Source: an uncultured Sphingomonadaceae bacterium (lineage in GTDB: Bacteria; Pseudomonadota; Alphaproteobacteria; Sphingomonadales; Sphingomonadaceae). From it: 64,000 nt of DNA. The notes beneath the pieces were generated by a model. The model was not told where the DNA came from. It saw nothing but the letters and a program-made list of their open reading frames with translations, and did no database searches. This document shows positions 9,446 to 19,612 of the stretch, piece after piece; the first letter of the stretch is position 1, and every line of letters starts with the position of its first letter. The translations under genes were made by a program, and so were the position numbers. Where the stretch lies: NCBI GenBank assembly GCA_947488845.1, contig CANLBM010000002.1, positions 22,799 to 86,798 of the forward strand, read 5' to 3'.

Positions 9446-10264
9446 TTACAGCAGTGACTTTGCCAATATCCGGTGCAGCTTGCTGTGCAGCGCTTCGTTC
9501 GAGGCCAATATCTCGCCCTGACCGATTGGCTGATCGCCGCCGGTATAGTCGGTGACGAAACCACCGGCTTCGCGGACCATCAAAATGCCCGCAGCAACGT
9601 CCCAGACCTTCAGACCCGCTTCGAAAAAGCCGTCATAGCGACCGGCCGCCAGCCAGGCGAGATCAAGCGCGGCCGAACCGTTGCGCCGGATGCCGGCGAC
9701 TTGCGGTGCCACTGCACCAAAAATCCGCGCCCATTCACCAAGATCGCCGTGCCCCTTGAAAGGAATGCCGGTGGCAATCAGTGCTTCTGACATATCGCGA
9801 CGGGCCGACACGCGCAGACGGCGCTCGCCGAGCCATGCGCCCTTGTCCATCTCCGCCCACCATGTCTGGTCGTTGAGCGGTTCGTAGATCAGTCCGCTGG
9901 TGATCTTGCCCCAGCCGCGGCCGTCGAGCGATGGCTCCTGGACCGCAATCGAGATTGCGAAATGCGGGATGCCGTGGAGAAAATTGGTCGTGCCGTCGAG
10001 CGGATCGATGATCCAGCGCGGCTTGCCTTCTTCTCCCTCGATCATGCCGCCCTCTTCGAGGACAAAGCCCCAGCCGGGACGAACCTTTAGCAGTTCGTCA
10101 TAAAGAATCCGCTCGGCGCGCATATCCGCCTTGGAAACGAAATCGGCTGGACCCTTTTTGGAAACCTGAAGATGTTCGACTTCACCAAAATCCCGGCGCA
10201 GGCGCGATCCCGCCTTGCGCGCAGCGCGCTCCATGACGGTGATAAGGGCGGAATGTGCTGGCAT
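9446..10264 (-). CDS. suhB: Inositol monophosphatase family protein
   Basis: Mg-dependent phosphatase of the inositol monophosphatase family (272 residues), cytoplasmic. The metal-binding motifs are visible: EEGG near residue 73, IDPLDGTTNFLHGIPHFAIS, and the C-terminal WDVAAGILMVREAGG. Family substrates include inositol-1-phosphate; the E. coli homologue SuhB also acts in rRNA transcription complexes. The symbol is given by family resemblance; substrate not shown. It lies between efp and the nuo operon, separated from each by more than 100 bases. Confidence 0.88.
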   Translation of the reverse strand: MPAHSALITVMERAARKAGSRLRRDFGEVEHLQVSKKGPADFVSKADMRAERILYDELLKVRPGWGFVLEEGGMIEGEEGKPRWIIDPLDGTTNFLHGIPHFAISIAVQEPSLDGRGWGKITSGLIYEPLNDQTWWAEMDKGAWLGERRLRVSARRDMSEALIATGIPFKGHGDLGEWARIFGAVAPQVAGIRRNGSAALDLAWLAAGRYDGFFEAGLKVWDVAAGILMVREAGGFVTDYTGGDQPIGQGEILASNEALHSKLHRILAKSLL

Positions 10265-10276
10265 TTAATTATCTCC

Positions 10277-10382
10277 CCCCTCCTGTTTACCGGAGGGGCT
10301 GTGGGTGGATCTATCTATTTTTCAAAGAGCGGGCGAGCAACATGGTCATGCCCGCCCCTACCCCTCCCGCAATCGGGAAGGG
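10277..10382. repeat. Multi-stem palindromic repeat between efp and suhB
   Basis: Three consecutive hairpins: CCCCTCC/GGAGGGG (10277-10298), GCGGGC/GCCCGC (10329-10355) and CCTCCCG/CGGGAAGG (10361-10382, one bulge). The last is the first met by transcripts leaving efp on the minus strand and could end or protect them. No T-run follows, so it is called a repeat and not a terminator. Confidence 0.55.
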
Positions 10383-10393
10383 CGTTTATATTA

Positions 10394-10957
10394 TCAGGAA
10401 ACTTTACCGACATATTCGCGGGCATAAACGTCGACGATGATCCGGGTTCCCGCCGAAATGAACGGTGGCACCATGACGCGGACGCCATTGTCGAGAACCG
10501 CGGGCTTGTAGCTGGAAGACGCCGTCTGGCCTTTGACCACACCATCGGCCTCGACAATCACAGCTTCGATCTGGTCAGGCAACTGAACCGAAATCGGTTT
10601 CTCGTCATAGAGTTCCAGCTGAACATCCATGCCATCCTGCAAAAACTCGACAGCATCGCCAAGCAAATCGGCGGGCAACGTCAACTGCTCGTAATTTTCC
10701 TTGTCCATGAAGGTCAGCATGTCGCCATCGGCGAACAGATATTGAAAGGTCTTGGTATCAAGCCGGACCTTCTCGACTGTATCCGCGCTGCGGAAACGAA
10801 CATTGGTCTTCCGGCCATCAATGAGATTTTTCATCTCTACCTGCATATAGGCGCCGCCTTTGCCCGGTTGGGTATGCTGGATCTTGGCGACTTTCCACAA
10901 GCCACCTTCATATTCCAATATATTGCCCGGACGGATATCCACACCGCTGATTTTCAT
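10394..10957 (-). CDS. efp: Translation elongation factor P
   Basis: Relieves ribosomes stalled at polyproline stretches. It has 187 residues from the ATG at 10957 ([12 protein letters not shown]), the usual EF-P length. An in-frame upstream extension of 41 residues is not homologous and is rejected. The lysine normally modified at the loop tip is K33 in [12 protein letters not shown]. The three-domain layout ends in the standard [18 protein letters not shown]. No modification gene (epmA/epmB) is in the window. Confidence 0.96.
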   Translation of the reverse strand: MKISGVDIRPGNILEYEGGLWKVAKIQHTQPGKGGAYMQVEMKNLIDGRKTNVRFRSADTVEKVRLDTKTFQYLFADGDMLTFMDKENYEQLTLPADLLGDAVEFLQDGMDVQLELYDEKPISVQLPDQIEAVIVEADGVVKGQTASSSYKPAVLDNGVRVMVPPFISAGTRIIVDVYAREYVGKVS

Positions 10958-11108
10958 CGCTTGTCTCGCTCGATCGATTGTTTGATTGAGCGGCGCTGTA
11001 ATCTGCTGGCCGACAATAGGCAAGCCCGCTGACACGAAAGGCGACAGGATTAGGCATAAGGTCTTTTTCATACAATACACAGAATCGACCGGCAGCTATA
11101 ACCGCACC

Positions 11109-11354
11109 ATGGTAGAGACAGAAATCATCCGGGCCCGCCGTGACGACGGCGAAACGGCACCCGTCAAACGATGCGCACTGGCCGCAGGCCTGTTCGGCTA
11201 TTCAATTTCTGCTGGTCAAATGCACTCGTTCAAGCCGACCGAAGGCTATCTGCGCGATATCGAACAAATGCCCAGTTTTGCCCCGCCCTCGGCCAGCAAC
11301 TTTGTCGCCCAATATCTGTCTTCCAACGTCGGCAAGACCAGAAGCTCTTCGTAA
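11109..11354 (+). CDS. Small hypothetical protein
   Basis: An 81-residue frame from ATG 11109 (MVETEIIRARRDDGE) to TAA 11354, alone on the plus strand in the roughly 400-base gap between efp and thiE. It ends seven bases before the thiE stop, so the two genes converge. The protein is basic and polar with one mildly hydrophobic stretch (CALAAGLFGYSISAG) and no motif I recognise. No strong ribosome binding site is visible. It may be a real small gene or chance; nothing else explains the gap. Confidence 0.4.
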   Translation: MVETEIIRARRDDGETAPVKRCALAAGLFGYSISAGQMHSFKPTEGYLRDIEQMPSFAPPSASNFVAQYLSSNVGKTRSSS

Positions 11355-11360
11355 AAGCGG

Positions 11361-11990
11361 CTAGCTCTTTTCCAAAATTTCAGTGAAACGTTGAATGGCG
11401 TGGGCCGGACCTTCGGAATCATTCCAGACGGCACCGCTTACCGCCAGAAAATCCGCCCCTGCATCAACCAGCGGCTGACAATTATCCGGCGTGATCCCGC
11501 CGATCGCCACGCAGGGAATTTCCATCATCGCGGACCACCATTTCAGGATATCCAGCTCCGGCGTGTGAAATGTTTCCTTGGTCGCGGTGGGAAAAAATGC
11601 GCCAAAAGCCACATAATTGGCCCCGCCCTCTCCCGCCTCCATCGCCAGATGGCGGCTGTCATGGCAGGTGATCCCGATCTGGACATCAAGCCCCAGTTCG
11701 GCGCGGGCATTTTTCAGATTCTCGTCGCTCTGCCCCAGATGCACGCCGTCGGCGCCCAGTTGTCTGGCCAGCGCAATATCGTCGTTGACAATAAAGGCCA
11801 CATCAAATTCGTCGCAAACGGCTTTTAACGGCGCGGCAAGCCGCACAGCTTCTTCCTGACCGATGTCTTTCACACGAAACTGAAAGGCCGCAACCGGCCC
11901 CGCTTCCAGCGCGCTTCTCAACCGTTGCGGAAAATCGCCGCCGGTTTCCAGCGGCGAGATCAGATAGAGTTGGCAGCCTGGATCAATCAT
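11361..11990 (-). CDS. thiE: Thiamine-phosphate synthase
   Basis: Joins hydroxymethylpyrimidine pyrophosphate and the thiazole phosphate to thiamine phosphate. It is a 209-residue TIM-barrel protein. Family signatures are visible: FIVNDDIALARQLGADGVHL with GQSD, the ITCHDSRH block, YVAFGAFFPTATK, and the phosphate-binding AIGGITPDN followed by LAVSGAVW. It starts six bases after the methyltransferase stop, so it is the last gene of the tkt-gap-pgk-fba-methyltransferase-thiE run. No thi-box is visible upstream, as expected for an internal operon gene. Confidence 0.93.
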   Translation of the reverse strand: MIDPGCQLYLISPLETGGDFPQRLRSALEAGPVAAFQFRVKDIGQEEAVRLAAPLKAVCDEFDVAFIVNDDIALARQLGADGVHLGQSDENLKNARAELGLDVQIGITCHDSRHLAMEAGEGGANYVAFGAFFPTATKETFHTPELDILKWWSAMMEIPCVAIGGITPDNCQPLVDAGADFLAVSGAVWNDSEGPAHAIQRFTEILEKS

Positions 11991-11996
11991 GTTCGT

Positions 11997-12674
11997 TCAT
12001 TCTTCCCGGATTACGGCCATCAGGAAACCATCCCATTTCTTGGCGCCGACGGTCTGTATAGCCGTGGCGTCGAGCTTCGGGTGGTTTTTTAGCATTTCAT
12101 AAAGCTTGCGGGTGCCGGGGACTTTCGGATCCTCGCTTTGCGGATCGACAACCCGGCCTTCGCGGACGACATTGTCGAAGATCAGCAAAGCGCCCGGACG
12201 CGACAATTTCAGTGCATAGTCCAGATAGGCGGCATAATTCTGCTTGTCGGCATCGACAAAGACGAGATCAAACGGTGCCCCGCCCTGCTCCAGCAAGCCC
12301 TGCAAACTAGTGACCGCTTCGCCAACGCATATTTCGACCTTGCTGCCCTGCCCCGCATTTTCGAGATTGCGGCGCGCGACCCTGGCATGGTCAGGCTCCA
12401 GTTCGAGCGTGACCAGTCTGCCGCCTTCACCAAGACCCCGCGCCAGGCAGATCGCCGAATATCCGCCCAGGGTCCCGATTTCGAGGATATTTTGCGCCCG
12501 GTTAGACCGTGCCAGCAATTCGAGCATACGTCCCTGGGGCACCGAAACATCAATCGGCGGCAATCCTGCAGCAGCGTTGGCAGCCAGACAGGCTTCGAGC
12601 GCCGGATCCCCGCCAATCAGATGCTCGACGATATAATCGTCGACATCGGACCAGCGGGGATCAGCGCTCTGCAC
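11997..12674 (-). CDS. O-methyltransferase (class I, SAM-dependent, family 3)
   Basis: A 225-residue protein of the catechol/caffeoyl-CoA O-methyltransferase family. Visible: the SAM motif ILEIGTLGGYSAICLARGL, the acidic ribose-binding LVTLELEPDHA, and the metal and post-motif block FDLVFVDADKQNYAAYLDYA with FDNVVREGRVVD. The metal-ligand aspartates typical of the family are present. Its substrate cannot be told. It sits 23 bases after fba and 6 before thiE in the same operon, which is no clear functional link. Confidence 0.88.
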   Translation of the reverse strand: MQSADPRWSDVDDYIVEHLIGGDPALEACLAANAAAGLPPIDVSVPQGRMLELLARSNRAQNILEIGTLGGYSAICLARGLGEGGRLVTLELEPDHARVARRNLENAGQGSKVEICVGEAVTSLQGLLEQGGAPFDLVFVDADKQNYAAYLDYALKLSRPGALLIFDNVVREGRVVDPQSEDPKVPGTRKLYEMLKNHPKLDATAIQTVGAKKWDGFLMAVIREE

Positions 12675-12697
12675 AAAATATTCCTTGTTCCGGCTTC

Positions 12698-13585
12698 CTA
12701 GGCGATCGAAGCGCGATAAATCTGGTCGATCGCGCCGCCCAGCACCGCGTCAAATTCCTCGTCACTCTGGGAAACCCGCAGATCCTGGAGCAATCCGCGG
12801 CTGAAGCTGGCGATCATGCCCTCATTCTTGCTCAGTTCCGCACAAGCGTCTTCGGTCGAATATCCGCCGGACAGCGCCACCAGACGCACAACCTTGGGAT
12901 GATCGATCAGCGATTTGTAGAGATTGGGCTCGACGGGAATCGACAATTTCAGCATCACCCGCTGGTCATCCGCCAGAGCATCAAGCTGTTTGGTCAATTC
13001 ACCGAGCAATATCTTGTCGCATTCGGCGCGTTCGTCGCTCTTTATATTCACTTCCGGTTCGATGATCGGCACCAGCCCGTGGCTCAATATCTGTTTGCCG
13101 AATTCGAATTGCTGCGCGACATTGGCGGCTATACCCTTGGCATTGGCCTTGTTGATCACCGAACGCATCTTGGTGCCGAACATGCCCTTGGCGACGGCAT
13201 TTTTGCATTGCTCGTCAAGGTCCGGAATAGGCTTCATCAGCTGCACGCCATTTTCTTCGTCGGCGAGCCCCTTGTCGACTTTCAGAAAGGGCACAACACC
13301 GCGATCCCACAAAGCTTCCGGAACAGGCTTGCCGTCGGCTTCACCGTTCATGGTTTTCTCGAACAAAATTGCACCGATGACCTTGCCGCTGCCAAAGCTC
13401 GGCGCGGTGATGATGCGGCTGCGCATCTTGTGGATCAGTCCAAACATCTCGTCGTCGTTGGAGAAGCTGTCCTCGCCAATGCCATAGCCGGCCAGTGCCT
13501 TGGGTGTAGAGCCACCGCTCTGGTCCAGCGCGGCAATAAAGCCCTGACCATTTTCAATCTTGTTCAACATTTCACTATTCGCCAT
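12698..13585 (-). CDS. fba: Fructose-bisphosphate aldolase, class I
   Basis: Cleaves fructose-1,6-bisphosphate by Schiff-base chemistry. It has 295 residues from ATG 13585 ([15 protein letters not shown]); a longer frame to 13660 adds an unrelated N-terminus and overlaps the pgk end. Class I features are visible: [16 protein letters not shown] near the N-terminus, [10 protein letters not shown], the putative Schiff-base lysine in [12 protein letters not shown], and [11 protein letters not shown]. It is smaller than the animal aldolases and belongs to the bacterial form common in alphaproteobacteria. It follows pgk by 20 bases. Confidence 0.93.
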   Translation of the reverse strand: MANSEMLNKIENGQGFIAALDQSGGSTPKALAGYGIGEDSFSNDDEMFGLIHKMRSRIITAPSFGSGKVIGAILFEKTMNGEADGKPVPEALWDRGVVPFLKVDKGLADEENGVQLMKPIPDLDEQCKNAVAKGMFGTKMRSVINKANAKGIAANVAQQFEFGKQILSHGLVPIIEPEVNIKSDERAECDKILLGELTKQLDALADDQRVMLKLSIPVEPNLYKSLIDHPKVVRLVALSGGYSTEDACAELSKNEGMIASFSRGLLQDLRVSQSDEEFDAVLGGAIDQIYRASIA

Positions 13586-13605
13586 TTTTGTATTCCCATT
13601 AAATT

Positions 13606-14802
13606 TTAATCGGATCGTTTGAGTGCTTCGACGCCGGGCAAGACCTTGCCCTCCATCCACTCGAGAAACGCTCCGCCCGCAGTCGATACAAAGCTAAAAT
13701 CATCGGCAACGCCCGCCTGGTTGAGCGCAGCCACGGTGTCGCCGCCGCCCGCAACCGAGAGCAATTGCCCTTCCTTGGTCAAGGCCGCCGCTGTTTTCGC
13801 CAGAGCGACCGTCGCTACGTCGAAAGGCGGCGTTTCAAACGCGCCCAGCGGACCATTCCAGACCAGAGTCTTGCAGGTCTTGAGCACGTCGGACAAGGCC
13901 TCGACAGCGGCCGGACCGATATCGAGGATCATTTCGTCGGCCGCAACCTCGTGCACATTGACGGTTCGGGTTGGCGGATTGGGACGGAATTCTTTCGCCA
14001 CCACGACATCATAAGGCAGGTGCACCGTGCAATTGGCCTTGTCGGCCGCCTCCAATATCGCATTGGCGGTTTCGGCCAGATCATGTTCGCACAGGGATTT
14101 GCCGACATTGACGCCGCGCGCCGCCAGAAATGTATTGGCCATGCCGCCGCCGATGATCAGATGATCGACTTTTTCGACCATCTGCCGCAGCACATCGAGC
14201 TTGCTCGACACTTTCGCCCCGCCGACAACCGCAGCGACCGGATGTTCCGGATTGCCCAGAGCCTTGTCGAGCGCGGTCAACTCGCGTTCCATCGAACGAC
14301 CGGCATAAGACGGCAGATGGTGCGCGATGCCCTCGGTCGTTACATGCGCGCGGTGCGCTGCCGAAAAGGCGTCGTTGACGTAGAAGTCGCCAAAGGAGGC
14401 AATCGCCCTGGCCATGCCGGGGTCGTTTTTCTCTTCACCCGCGGCAAAGCGGCTGTTTTCGATCACGGTAATGCTGCCATCGGGCAAGGCCGCTATCGCG
14501 TCCGCATCGGGCTGTTGCATGAAACCGACGTCGCGGCCCAGCACCGCAGCCAATGGGGCGACGACCGGCTCCAGCGAATATTCCGGCTTATATTCGCCCT
14601 TGGGGCGGCCGAAATGGGCGAGCAACAGCAGCTTTGCGCCCTTGTCGGCCAATTCGACGACCGTCGGCAACAAAGCCTTGAGCCGCATATCGTCGGTCAC
14701 CTTGCCATCCGCCATCGGGACGTTCAGGTCGACGCGGACCAGACCGCATTTCCCCCGAACATCACCGATATCATCCAGTGTTTTAAAGTCTTTAGAAGAC
14801 AT
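13606..14802 (-). CDS. pgk: Phosphoglycerate kinase
   Basis: Glycolytic ATP-forming enzyme of 398 residues, normal length. Visible: [12 protein letters not shown] near residue 23, [51 protein letters not shown] and the C-terminal [18 protein letters not shown] with [13 protein letters not shown]. Both the substrate and nucleotide halves are complete. It lies 19 bases after gap and 20 before fba. Confidence 0.97.
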   Translation of the reverse strand: MSSKDFKTLDDIGDVRGKCGLVRVDLNVPMADGKVTDDMRLKALLPTVVELADKGAKLLLLAHFGRPKGEYKPEYSLEPVVAPLAAVLGRDVGFMQQPDADAIAALPDGSITVIENSRFAAGEEKNDPGMARAIASFGDFYVNDAFSAAHRAHVTTEGIAHHLPSYAGRSMERELTALDKALGNPEHPVAAVVGGAKVSSKLDVLRQMVEKVDHLIIGGGMANTFLAARGVNVGKSLCEHDLAETANAILEAADKANCTVHLPYDVVVAKEFRPNPPTRTVNVHEVAADEMILDIGPAAVEALSDVLKTCKTLVWNGPLGAFETPPFDVATVALAKTAAALTKEGQLLSVAGGGDTVAALNQAGVADDFSFVSTAGGAFLEWMEGKVLPGVEALKRSD

Positions 14803-14821
14803 TATTGAGAGCCTTTATGAT

Positions 14822-15826
14822 TTAGATCAGGCCTGCCATGACCTTGGCGGTATCGATCATGCGGTTGGAGAAGCCCCATTCATTGTCATACCAGCTGACG
14901 ACGCGGACGAGCTTGCCGTCCATGACCGTTGTTTCGAGACTGTCGACCGAGCTGCTTGCCGGCTGATGGTTGAAGTCGCTGGAAACCAGCGGCTTGGTTT
15001 CAAAAACCAAGACACCCTTCATCGGGCCGTCTGCCGCGGCTTTCAGCGCTCCGTTGATTTCTTCGACGGTGGTGTCGCGGCCCGGCGTGAACACCAGATC
15101 CACCAGGCTGACATTGGGGGTCGGAACGCGGATCGACGAGCCGTCGAGCTTGCCGTTCAGTTCCGGCAGAACCAGACCGACGGCGCGGGCTGCACCGGTG
15201 GTGGTCGGGATCATGTTGACCGCACCGGCCCGGGCGCGGCGCATGTCGCTGTGAATCTGGTCGAGCATCCGCTGGTCGTTGGTGTAGCTGTGGATCGTGG
15301 TCATGAAGCCGCGTTCGATGCCGACGGTATCGTTGAGCACCTTGGCAACCGGTGCCAGGCAGTTTGTCGTGCAGGATGCATTGGATACAATGATATCCGA
15401 TGACGTCAGGACGTCGTGATTGACCCCGAAGACAACCGTTTTCAGGTCACCTTTCGCCGGTGCCGAGATCAGCACCCGCTTCGCGCCTGCGTCGATATGC
15501 GGTTGCGCCGCATCCTTGGACTGGAAGAAGCCGGTGCATTCGAGCACGATATCGACGCCCATTTCACCATGCGGCAGGTCGCCGGGATTGCGTTCGGATG
15601 TCACGGCGATTTTCTTGCCATTGACCATGATATGATCGCCATGCGCAGTCACTTCGCCAGGGAAGCGGCCATGCACGCTGTCATAAGCGAAAAGCAGCGC
15701 ATTGGATTCTGCGTCCGCAAGATCGTTGATCGCGACCAGTTCAAGGCCGTCATCATCCCGTTCCAATATCGCGCGCGCCACAAGACGGCCGATCCGGCCA
15801 AATCCGTTAATTGCTACTTTCGTCAT
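14822..15826 (-). CDS. gap: Glyceraldehyde-3-phosphate dehydrogenase, type I
   Basis: Oxidises glyceraldehyde-3-phosphate with NAD(P) (334 residues). Visible: the Rossmann start [15 protein letters not shown], catalytic C152 in SNASCTTNC, the partner His in [13 protein letters not shown], and the C-terminal [13 protein letters not shown]. The residue after the second beta strand (AINDL, Asp) points to NAD preference. It starts 38 bases after tkt. Confidence 0.97.
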   Translation of the reverse strand: MTKVAINGFGRIGRLVARAILERDDDGLELVAINDLADAESNALLFAYDSVHGRFPGEVTAHGDHIMVNGKKIAVTSERNPGDLPHGEMGVDIVLECTGFFQSKDAAQPHIDAGAKRVLISAPAKGDLKTVVFGVNHDVLTSSDIIVSNASCTTNCLAPVAKVLNDTVGIERGFMTTIHSYTNDQRMLDQIHSDMRRARAGAVNMIPTTTGAARAVGLVLPELNGKLDGSSIRVPTPNVSLVDLVFTPGRDTTVEEINGALKAAADGPMKGVLVFETKPLVSSDFNHQPASSSVDSLETTVMDGKLVRVVSWYDNEWGFSNRMIDTAKVMAGLI

Positions 15827-15864
15827 TGCTATTGCTCCTTTGAATCCAAAATTACCGGCAAATT

Positions 15865-17832
15865 TTAGCCAATTTTCTTCATTATCTGTGGGGTGATGGC
15901 ATCCACGGTCAGGCCGAAATGCGCATATAGATCGTCAATCGGCGCAGAAGCCCCGAAACTGTCGATACCGAAACGCAGACCGTTCAGTCCGGTATAGCGT
16001 TCCCAGCCGAAAGTCGTACCCGCTTCGATCGAGACCCGTAGCACGGCATCACCGCCGAGCAGTTCATTCCGATAGTCGTCGGATTGTCCGTCGAACAATT
16101 CGGTACAAGGCATGGAGACCACATCAGCGCCAACACCGGCTGCTTCCAGTTTGGCGGCGACATCCATCGCCAGCGATACTTCGGAACCCGTGGCGATCAA
16201 TATGACACGCTTTTCATTTTCTGCTGACTTCAGGCGATAGGCGCCTTTTTCACAGAGGTTTACGCTGACGTCATCCCGCAGCGGCGGCAAGCCCTGACGC
16301 GTCAGCGCGAGGGTTGATGGACCCTCCGCACGCTTGATCGAGAGCGCCCAGCATTCCGCCGTCTCAATCGCATCGGCGGGCCGATAGACGTGCATATTCG
16401 GCATCAGACGCAGGCTCTGGATATGCTCGATCGGCTGGTGAGTCGGCCCATCTTCTCCCAGACCGATGCTGTCATGCGTCATGACATAGACGACCCGGGC
16501 ATTCTGGATCGCGGAAAGCCGCATCGCGCCGCGGCAATAATCGGTAAACACCAGGAATGTGCCGCCATAGGGAATGATCCCGCCGTGCAGCGCCATTCCG
16601 TTCATCGCCGCTGCCATGCCGAATTCGCGGATGCCATAATAGATATAGCGCCCCGAATAATCGTCTTTTGTCAGAGGTTTGGTGGATGGAGTTTTTGTAT
16701 TGTTTGAACCCGTAAGATCGGCACTGCCGCCAATCATCTCGGGCAGCGCTTCGGTAATTGCGCCCAGCGCCATTTCCGAAGACTTGCGCGTGGCCCATTT
16801 TGGCGGATCTTTGGCGAGACCCGCAAGATAGTCCTGCATCGCGCTGCCGTCCGGCAGCTCGCCGGCCATGCGCCGTTTGAATTCCGCTGCCTGGGCATGT
16901 CCGTTCAAACGGCCTTCCCAATCGCTCCGCGCAGCAGCGCCTTTCGCCCCCAACTGACGCCACGACGTCAATATATCTTCCGGAATAATAAAGGGTTTAT
17001 GTTCCCAGCCGAGAGCATCGCGGGTTCCGGCAATCTCTTCATCGCCGAGCGGAGCACCATGGGTCGCCGAAGTGCCCTGCTTGGTTGGAGCGCCATAGCC
17101 AATAACCGTCTTGCAGGCGATCAGCGACGGCCTCGGATCCGCTTCCGCCTCGCTGAGCGCCTTGCGGATATCGTCAAAATCATGGCCGTCGCAGGAAACG
17201 ACATGCCAGCCAGATGCACGATAGCGTGCCGGAATATCTTCGCTGGTCGATAATTCCGTTCCACCATCGATAGTTATGCCATTATCATCCCAAAGAACAT
17301 TAAGTCTTCCCAGGCCAAGATGCCCGGCCAGGCCAACCGCTTCATGATTAATACCTTCCATCAGGCAGCCGTCACCGGCGATGACCCAGGTCTTGTGATC
17401 CACCAGATCATTATCGAAAACCGCGTTGAGATGCCGTTCGGCAATCGCCATGCCGACCGCGGTGGCGAAGCCCTGCCCCAGCGGGCCGGTCGTCGTCTCG
17501 ACGCCTTCCAGCTTGAAATTTTCCGGATGGCCCGCGCAAGGCGAGCTAAGCTGGCGGAAATTCTTGATATCCTCCAGCGTCGGCCGCGCGTAGCCGGTCA
17601 GGTGAAGCAGCGAATAGATCAGCATCGAGCCATGGCCGGCAGACAGTACAAACCGGTCGCGATCCGCCCATTTCGGCGCCTGCGGGTCATATTTCAGAAA
17701 GTCGCTGAACAGGACGGTGGCAACATCCGCCATACCCATCGGCATGCCCGGATGACCGCTGTTCGCCGCTTGCACCGCATCCATGGCTAGCGCCCTGATG
17801 GCGTTTGCCATGTTCTTTTCGGTAACAGTCAT
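15865..17832 (-). CDS. tkt: Transketolase
   Basis: Thiamine-diphosphate enzyme of the pentose phosphate pathway, 655 residues from the ATG at 17832 ([19 protein letters not shown]). An in-frame extension to 18003 has no homology and is rejected. Visible: [13 protein letters not shown], the TPP-binding [16 protein letters not shown]...WDDN block, [22 protein letters not shown] pyrimidine domain, and [17 protein letters not shown]. It is the first gene of the tandem tkt-gap-pgk-fba-methyltransferase-thiE unit. The 194-base gap to the divergent coiled-coil gene should hold promoters for both directions. Confidence 0.96.
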   Translation of the reverse strand: MTVTEKNMANAIRALAMDAVQAANSGHPGMPMGMADVATVLFSDFLKYDPQAPKWADRDRFVLSAGHGSMLIYSLLHLTGYARPTLEDIKNFRQLSSPCAGHPENFKLEGVETTTGPLGQGFATAVGMAIAERHLNAVFDNDLVDHKTWVIAGDGCLMEGINHEAVGLAGHLGLGRLNVLWDDNGITIDGGTELSTSEDIPARYRASGWHVVSCDGHDFDDIRKALSEAEADPRPSLIACKTVIGYGAPTKQGTSATHGAPLGDEEIAGTRDALGWEHKPFIIPEDILTSWRQLGAKGAAARSDWEGRLNGHAQAAEFKRRMAGELPDGSAMQDYLAGLAKDPPKWATRKSSEMALGAITEALPEMIGGSADLTGSNNTKTPSTKPLTKDDYSGRYIYYGIREFGMAAAMNGMALHGGIIPYGGTFLVFTDYCRGAMRLSAIQNARVVYVMTHDSIGLGEDGPTHQPIEHIQSLRLMPNMHVYRPADAIETAECWALSIKRAEGPSTLALTRQGLPPLRDDVSVNLCEKGAYRLKSAENEKRVILIATGSEVSLAMDVAAKLEAAGVGADVVSMPCTELFDGQSDDYRNELLGGDAVLRVSIEAGTTFGWERYTGLNGLRFGIDSFGASAPIDDLYAHFGLTVDAITPQIMKKIG

Positions 17833-18026
17833 GACTGGTCTAATCTCCCGGATTGGCGAGTGGAAGCGCGCAACGAAATGCTGCGATTCGCTATTTTGCC
17901 TCTTCCTTTGATGATCCAGCAAGGCGGCGTCAAGGACCGCTTTTAAGGATCTAGTGTTTACGGCGCTGGAATAGATTGATAGCAACGCAAGACAGGAACT
18001 CACCTGTTGGAAGCAAGCTATGGAAA

Positions 18027-18221
18027 ATGCTCATGGACAATGAACCAGTCATCCTTGCCATAGGCCGGATTGAACGTGCGTTAAGTCGCATAGAATCGGC
18101 AAAAAGCACCGAAAACAGAGATATCGACCCAGCTCTGGCGGCGCGCCACGAGGCGCTGAAGTCGGAAATGCAACAGGCGATCCAGACGATCGACAGCCTG
18201 ATCGAAAGACAGGAACATTGA
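18027..18221 (+). CDS. Short coiled-coil protein upstream of zapA (ZauP-like)
   Basis: A 64-residue acidic helical protein (start ATG 18027, alternative 18033). The part after MDNEPVILAIGRIERALSRIE has a heptad-like spacing of hydrophobic residues and ends TIDSLIERQEH, consistent with a coiled coil. It stops one base before the zapA start, so the two are almost certainly cotranscribed. In Caulobacter a coiled-coil protein, ZauP, is encoded in an operon with ZapA and acts with it at the Z-ring. By position and fold type this protein is a candidate counterpart; sequence homology was not tested. Confidence 0.7.
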   Translation: MLMDNEPVILAIGRIERALSRIESAKSTENRDIDPALAARHEALKSEMQQAIQTIDSLIERQEH

Positions 18222-18222
18222 T

Positions 18223-18546
18223 ATGGCGCAAATGAAACTGGAAATCGGCGGCCGAACATTCATGGTCACCTGTCAGGACGGCGAAGAATCACATCTCACC
18301 AAGCTTGCCACAATGGTTGACGAGAAAACCCGGGAATCCGGGGATCCGTCGGGCCTGACCGAAAGCCGGATGCTGCTGTTTACCTCCTTGCTGCTGGCCG
18401 ACGACCTGCACAGCGCCCAAGCCGCGTCGACCCAGCCTGCGGTAGCCCCTGCGCCGCCACAAACCGGCCCAATCAGCGACCAGGTTGTAGCGGCGCTGGA
18501 AAAACTGGCCGATCGCGCCGAACAACTGGCAAATAGCCTTGAGTAA
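18223..18546 (+). CDS. zapA: Cell division protein ZapA
   Basis: Z-ring-associated protein of 107 residues. The N-terminal globular part (KLEIGGRTFMVTCQDGEESH, LTKLATMVDEKTRE) and RMLLFTSLLLADDLHSAQ match the ZapA family. A Pro/Ala-rich linker follows and then a helix (VVAALEKLADRAEQLANSLE) likely to be coiled coil. Gene order zapA-6S RNA-5-FCL downstream is the widespread proteobacterial arrangement and supports the call. Confidence 0.92.
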   Translation: MAQMKLEIGGRTFMVTCQDGEESHLTKLATMVDEKTRESGDPSGLTESRMLLFTSLLLADDLHSAQAASTQPAVAPAPPQTGPISDQVVAALEKLADRAEQLANSLE

Positions 18547-18596
18547 CGCCCATATCACGCCTAGATAAGATTTGACGGGTACTGTCTGGCACGAGC

Positions 18597-18735
18597 TTGA
18601 TACGAACATCCCTGAGGCGATATAACTTCCTAGGGAGCTGTCCCTGCCCGGATTGCGGACTGTTTTGCAGTCGGGTCCGATGCATATGGCGCCCACCTGA
18701 CGTAATAGGCGTCAGAGGATTTTCCGGCAAACGAC
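18597..18735 (+). ncRNA. ssrS: 6S RNA
   Basis: The 228-base gap between zapA and the 5-formyltetrahydrofolate cyclo-ligase gene is non-coding and is the conserved place of ssrS in many proteobacteria. ATCCCTGA at 18608-18615 can pair with TCAGAGGAT at 18712-18720 (8 pairs, one bulged A) to close the rod, with a large partly single-stranded centre between. Known role: it mimics an open promoter and sequesters RNA polymerase in stationary phase. Ends are approximate; a covariance-model scan was not possible. Confidence 0.75.
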
Positions 18736-18774
18736 CAAGATGGTCCCGTCACATTTTCAAAGAAAGCGCATTTT

Positions 18775-19341
18775 TTGAGTATCTTGAAAGATAATAAGAA
18801 GAAACTGCGTAAAGAATATAGAAGGCTGCGGGATGCCTTTGTTGGTCAGCTCGACGTGGCAAGCCGCAATCTGTCCTTCCGGCGCCCTCCCTCGCCACTG
18901 GCCCGCCTGATCGAACCGGCACGGACGGTTGCCGTCTATCGGAGCATGGGTTCCGAAGCGCCCACCGAGCGGCTGATCGAATATCTGACAGAGAGTGGCG
19001 TCAGCATCGCCCTGCCAAGAGTTACCGACGGCGGATCGCTCGAATTCCGGCTGGTGTCGAACATCGACATGCTGGTGTCCGGATTCGCGGACATCCCCGA
19101 ACCCGACGAAAGCTGTCCATTGGCCGATCCGGATATCATCATCGCTCCCCTGGTGGCCTTTGACCGGTCCCTGCGGCGGCTGGGTCAGGGCGGCGGCTTT
19201 TATGACCGCAGCTTTGCACAATATCTTGATATCCCGCGCATCGGCCTTGCCTGGTCGGTGCAGGAAGCGACAGAGATCCCGAGCGAGCCCCATGATCTAC
19301 CGCTGCACATGATCGTGACGGAATGTGAAATAATAGAATGA
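18775..19341 (+). CDS. 5-formyltetrahydrofolate cyclo-ligase
   Basis: Converts 5-formyl-THF to 5,10-methenyl-THF (188 residues; also called YgfA or Fau). Visible: the basic N-terminal KKKLRKEYRRLRD, YRSMGSEAPTERLIEYL, and the phosphate-loop signature RLGQGGGFYDRSFAQ near the C-terminus. No ATG fits; the frame starts at TTG 18775 (or TTG 18784). It follows the 6S RNA gene, the usual neighbourhood, and 5-FCL is often made from the 6S transcript. Confidence 0.92.
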   Translation: MSILKDNKKKLRKEYRRLRDAFVGQLDVASRNLSFRRPPSPLARLIEPARTVAVYRSMGSEAPTERLIEYLTESGVSIALPRVTDGGSLEFRLVSNIDMLVSGFADIPEPDESCPLADPDIIIAPLVAFDRSLRRLGQGGGFYDRSFAQYLDIPRIGLAWSVQEATEIPSEPHDLPLHMIVTECEIIE

Positions 19342-19355
19342 TTTAGGATGACGTC

Positions 19356-19612
19356 ATGACATCAGAACCCGATAGAATCCGGCAAGATCAGCCCAGCTGG
19401 CGCAAGCCGGTCGGCATGATATTGATATTATTGCTGATCCTGCTGTGGTGCGGAATCGCCGTGACTCTGATCGACCATCTCAGCGGGCTCAATTTCTGGC
19501 TGCAATTGCCAGCCTATGTCATTCTGGGGATTGGCTGGATCTTTCCGATCCGTCCGTTGCTGACCTGGATGAATAAGGGGGCTTTGCGCCATCTCCCGGA
19601 AAACAAGGGAAA

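Noticed and set aside
10916..11080. 41-residue N-terminal extension of EF-P
   Set aside because: Not homologous to EF-P and hydrophobic by chance; the internal ATG at 10957 gives the standard length.
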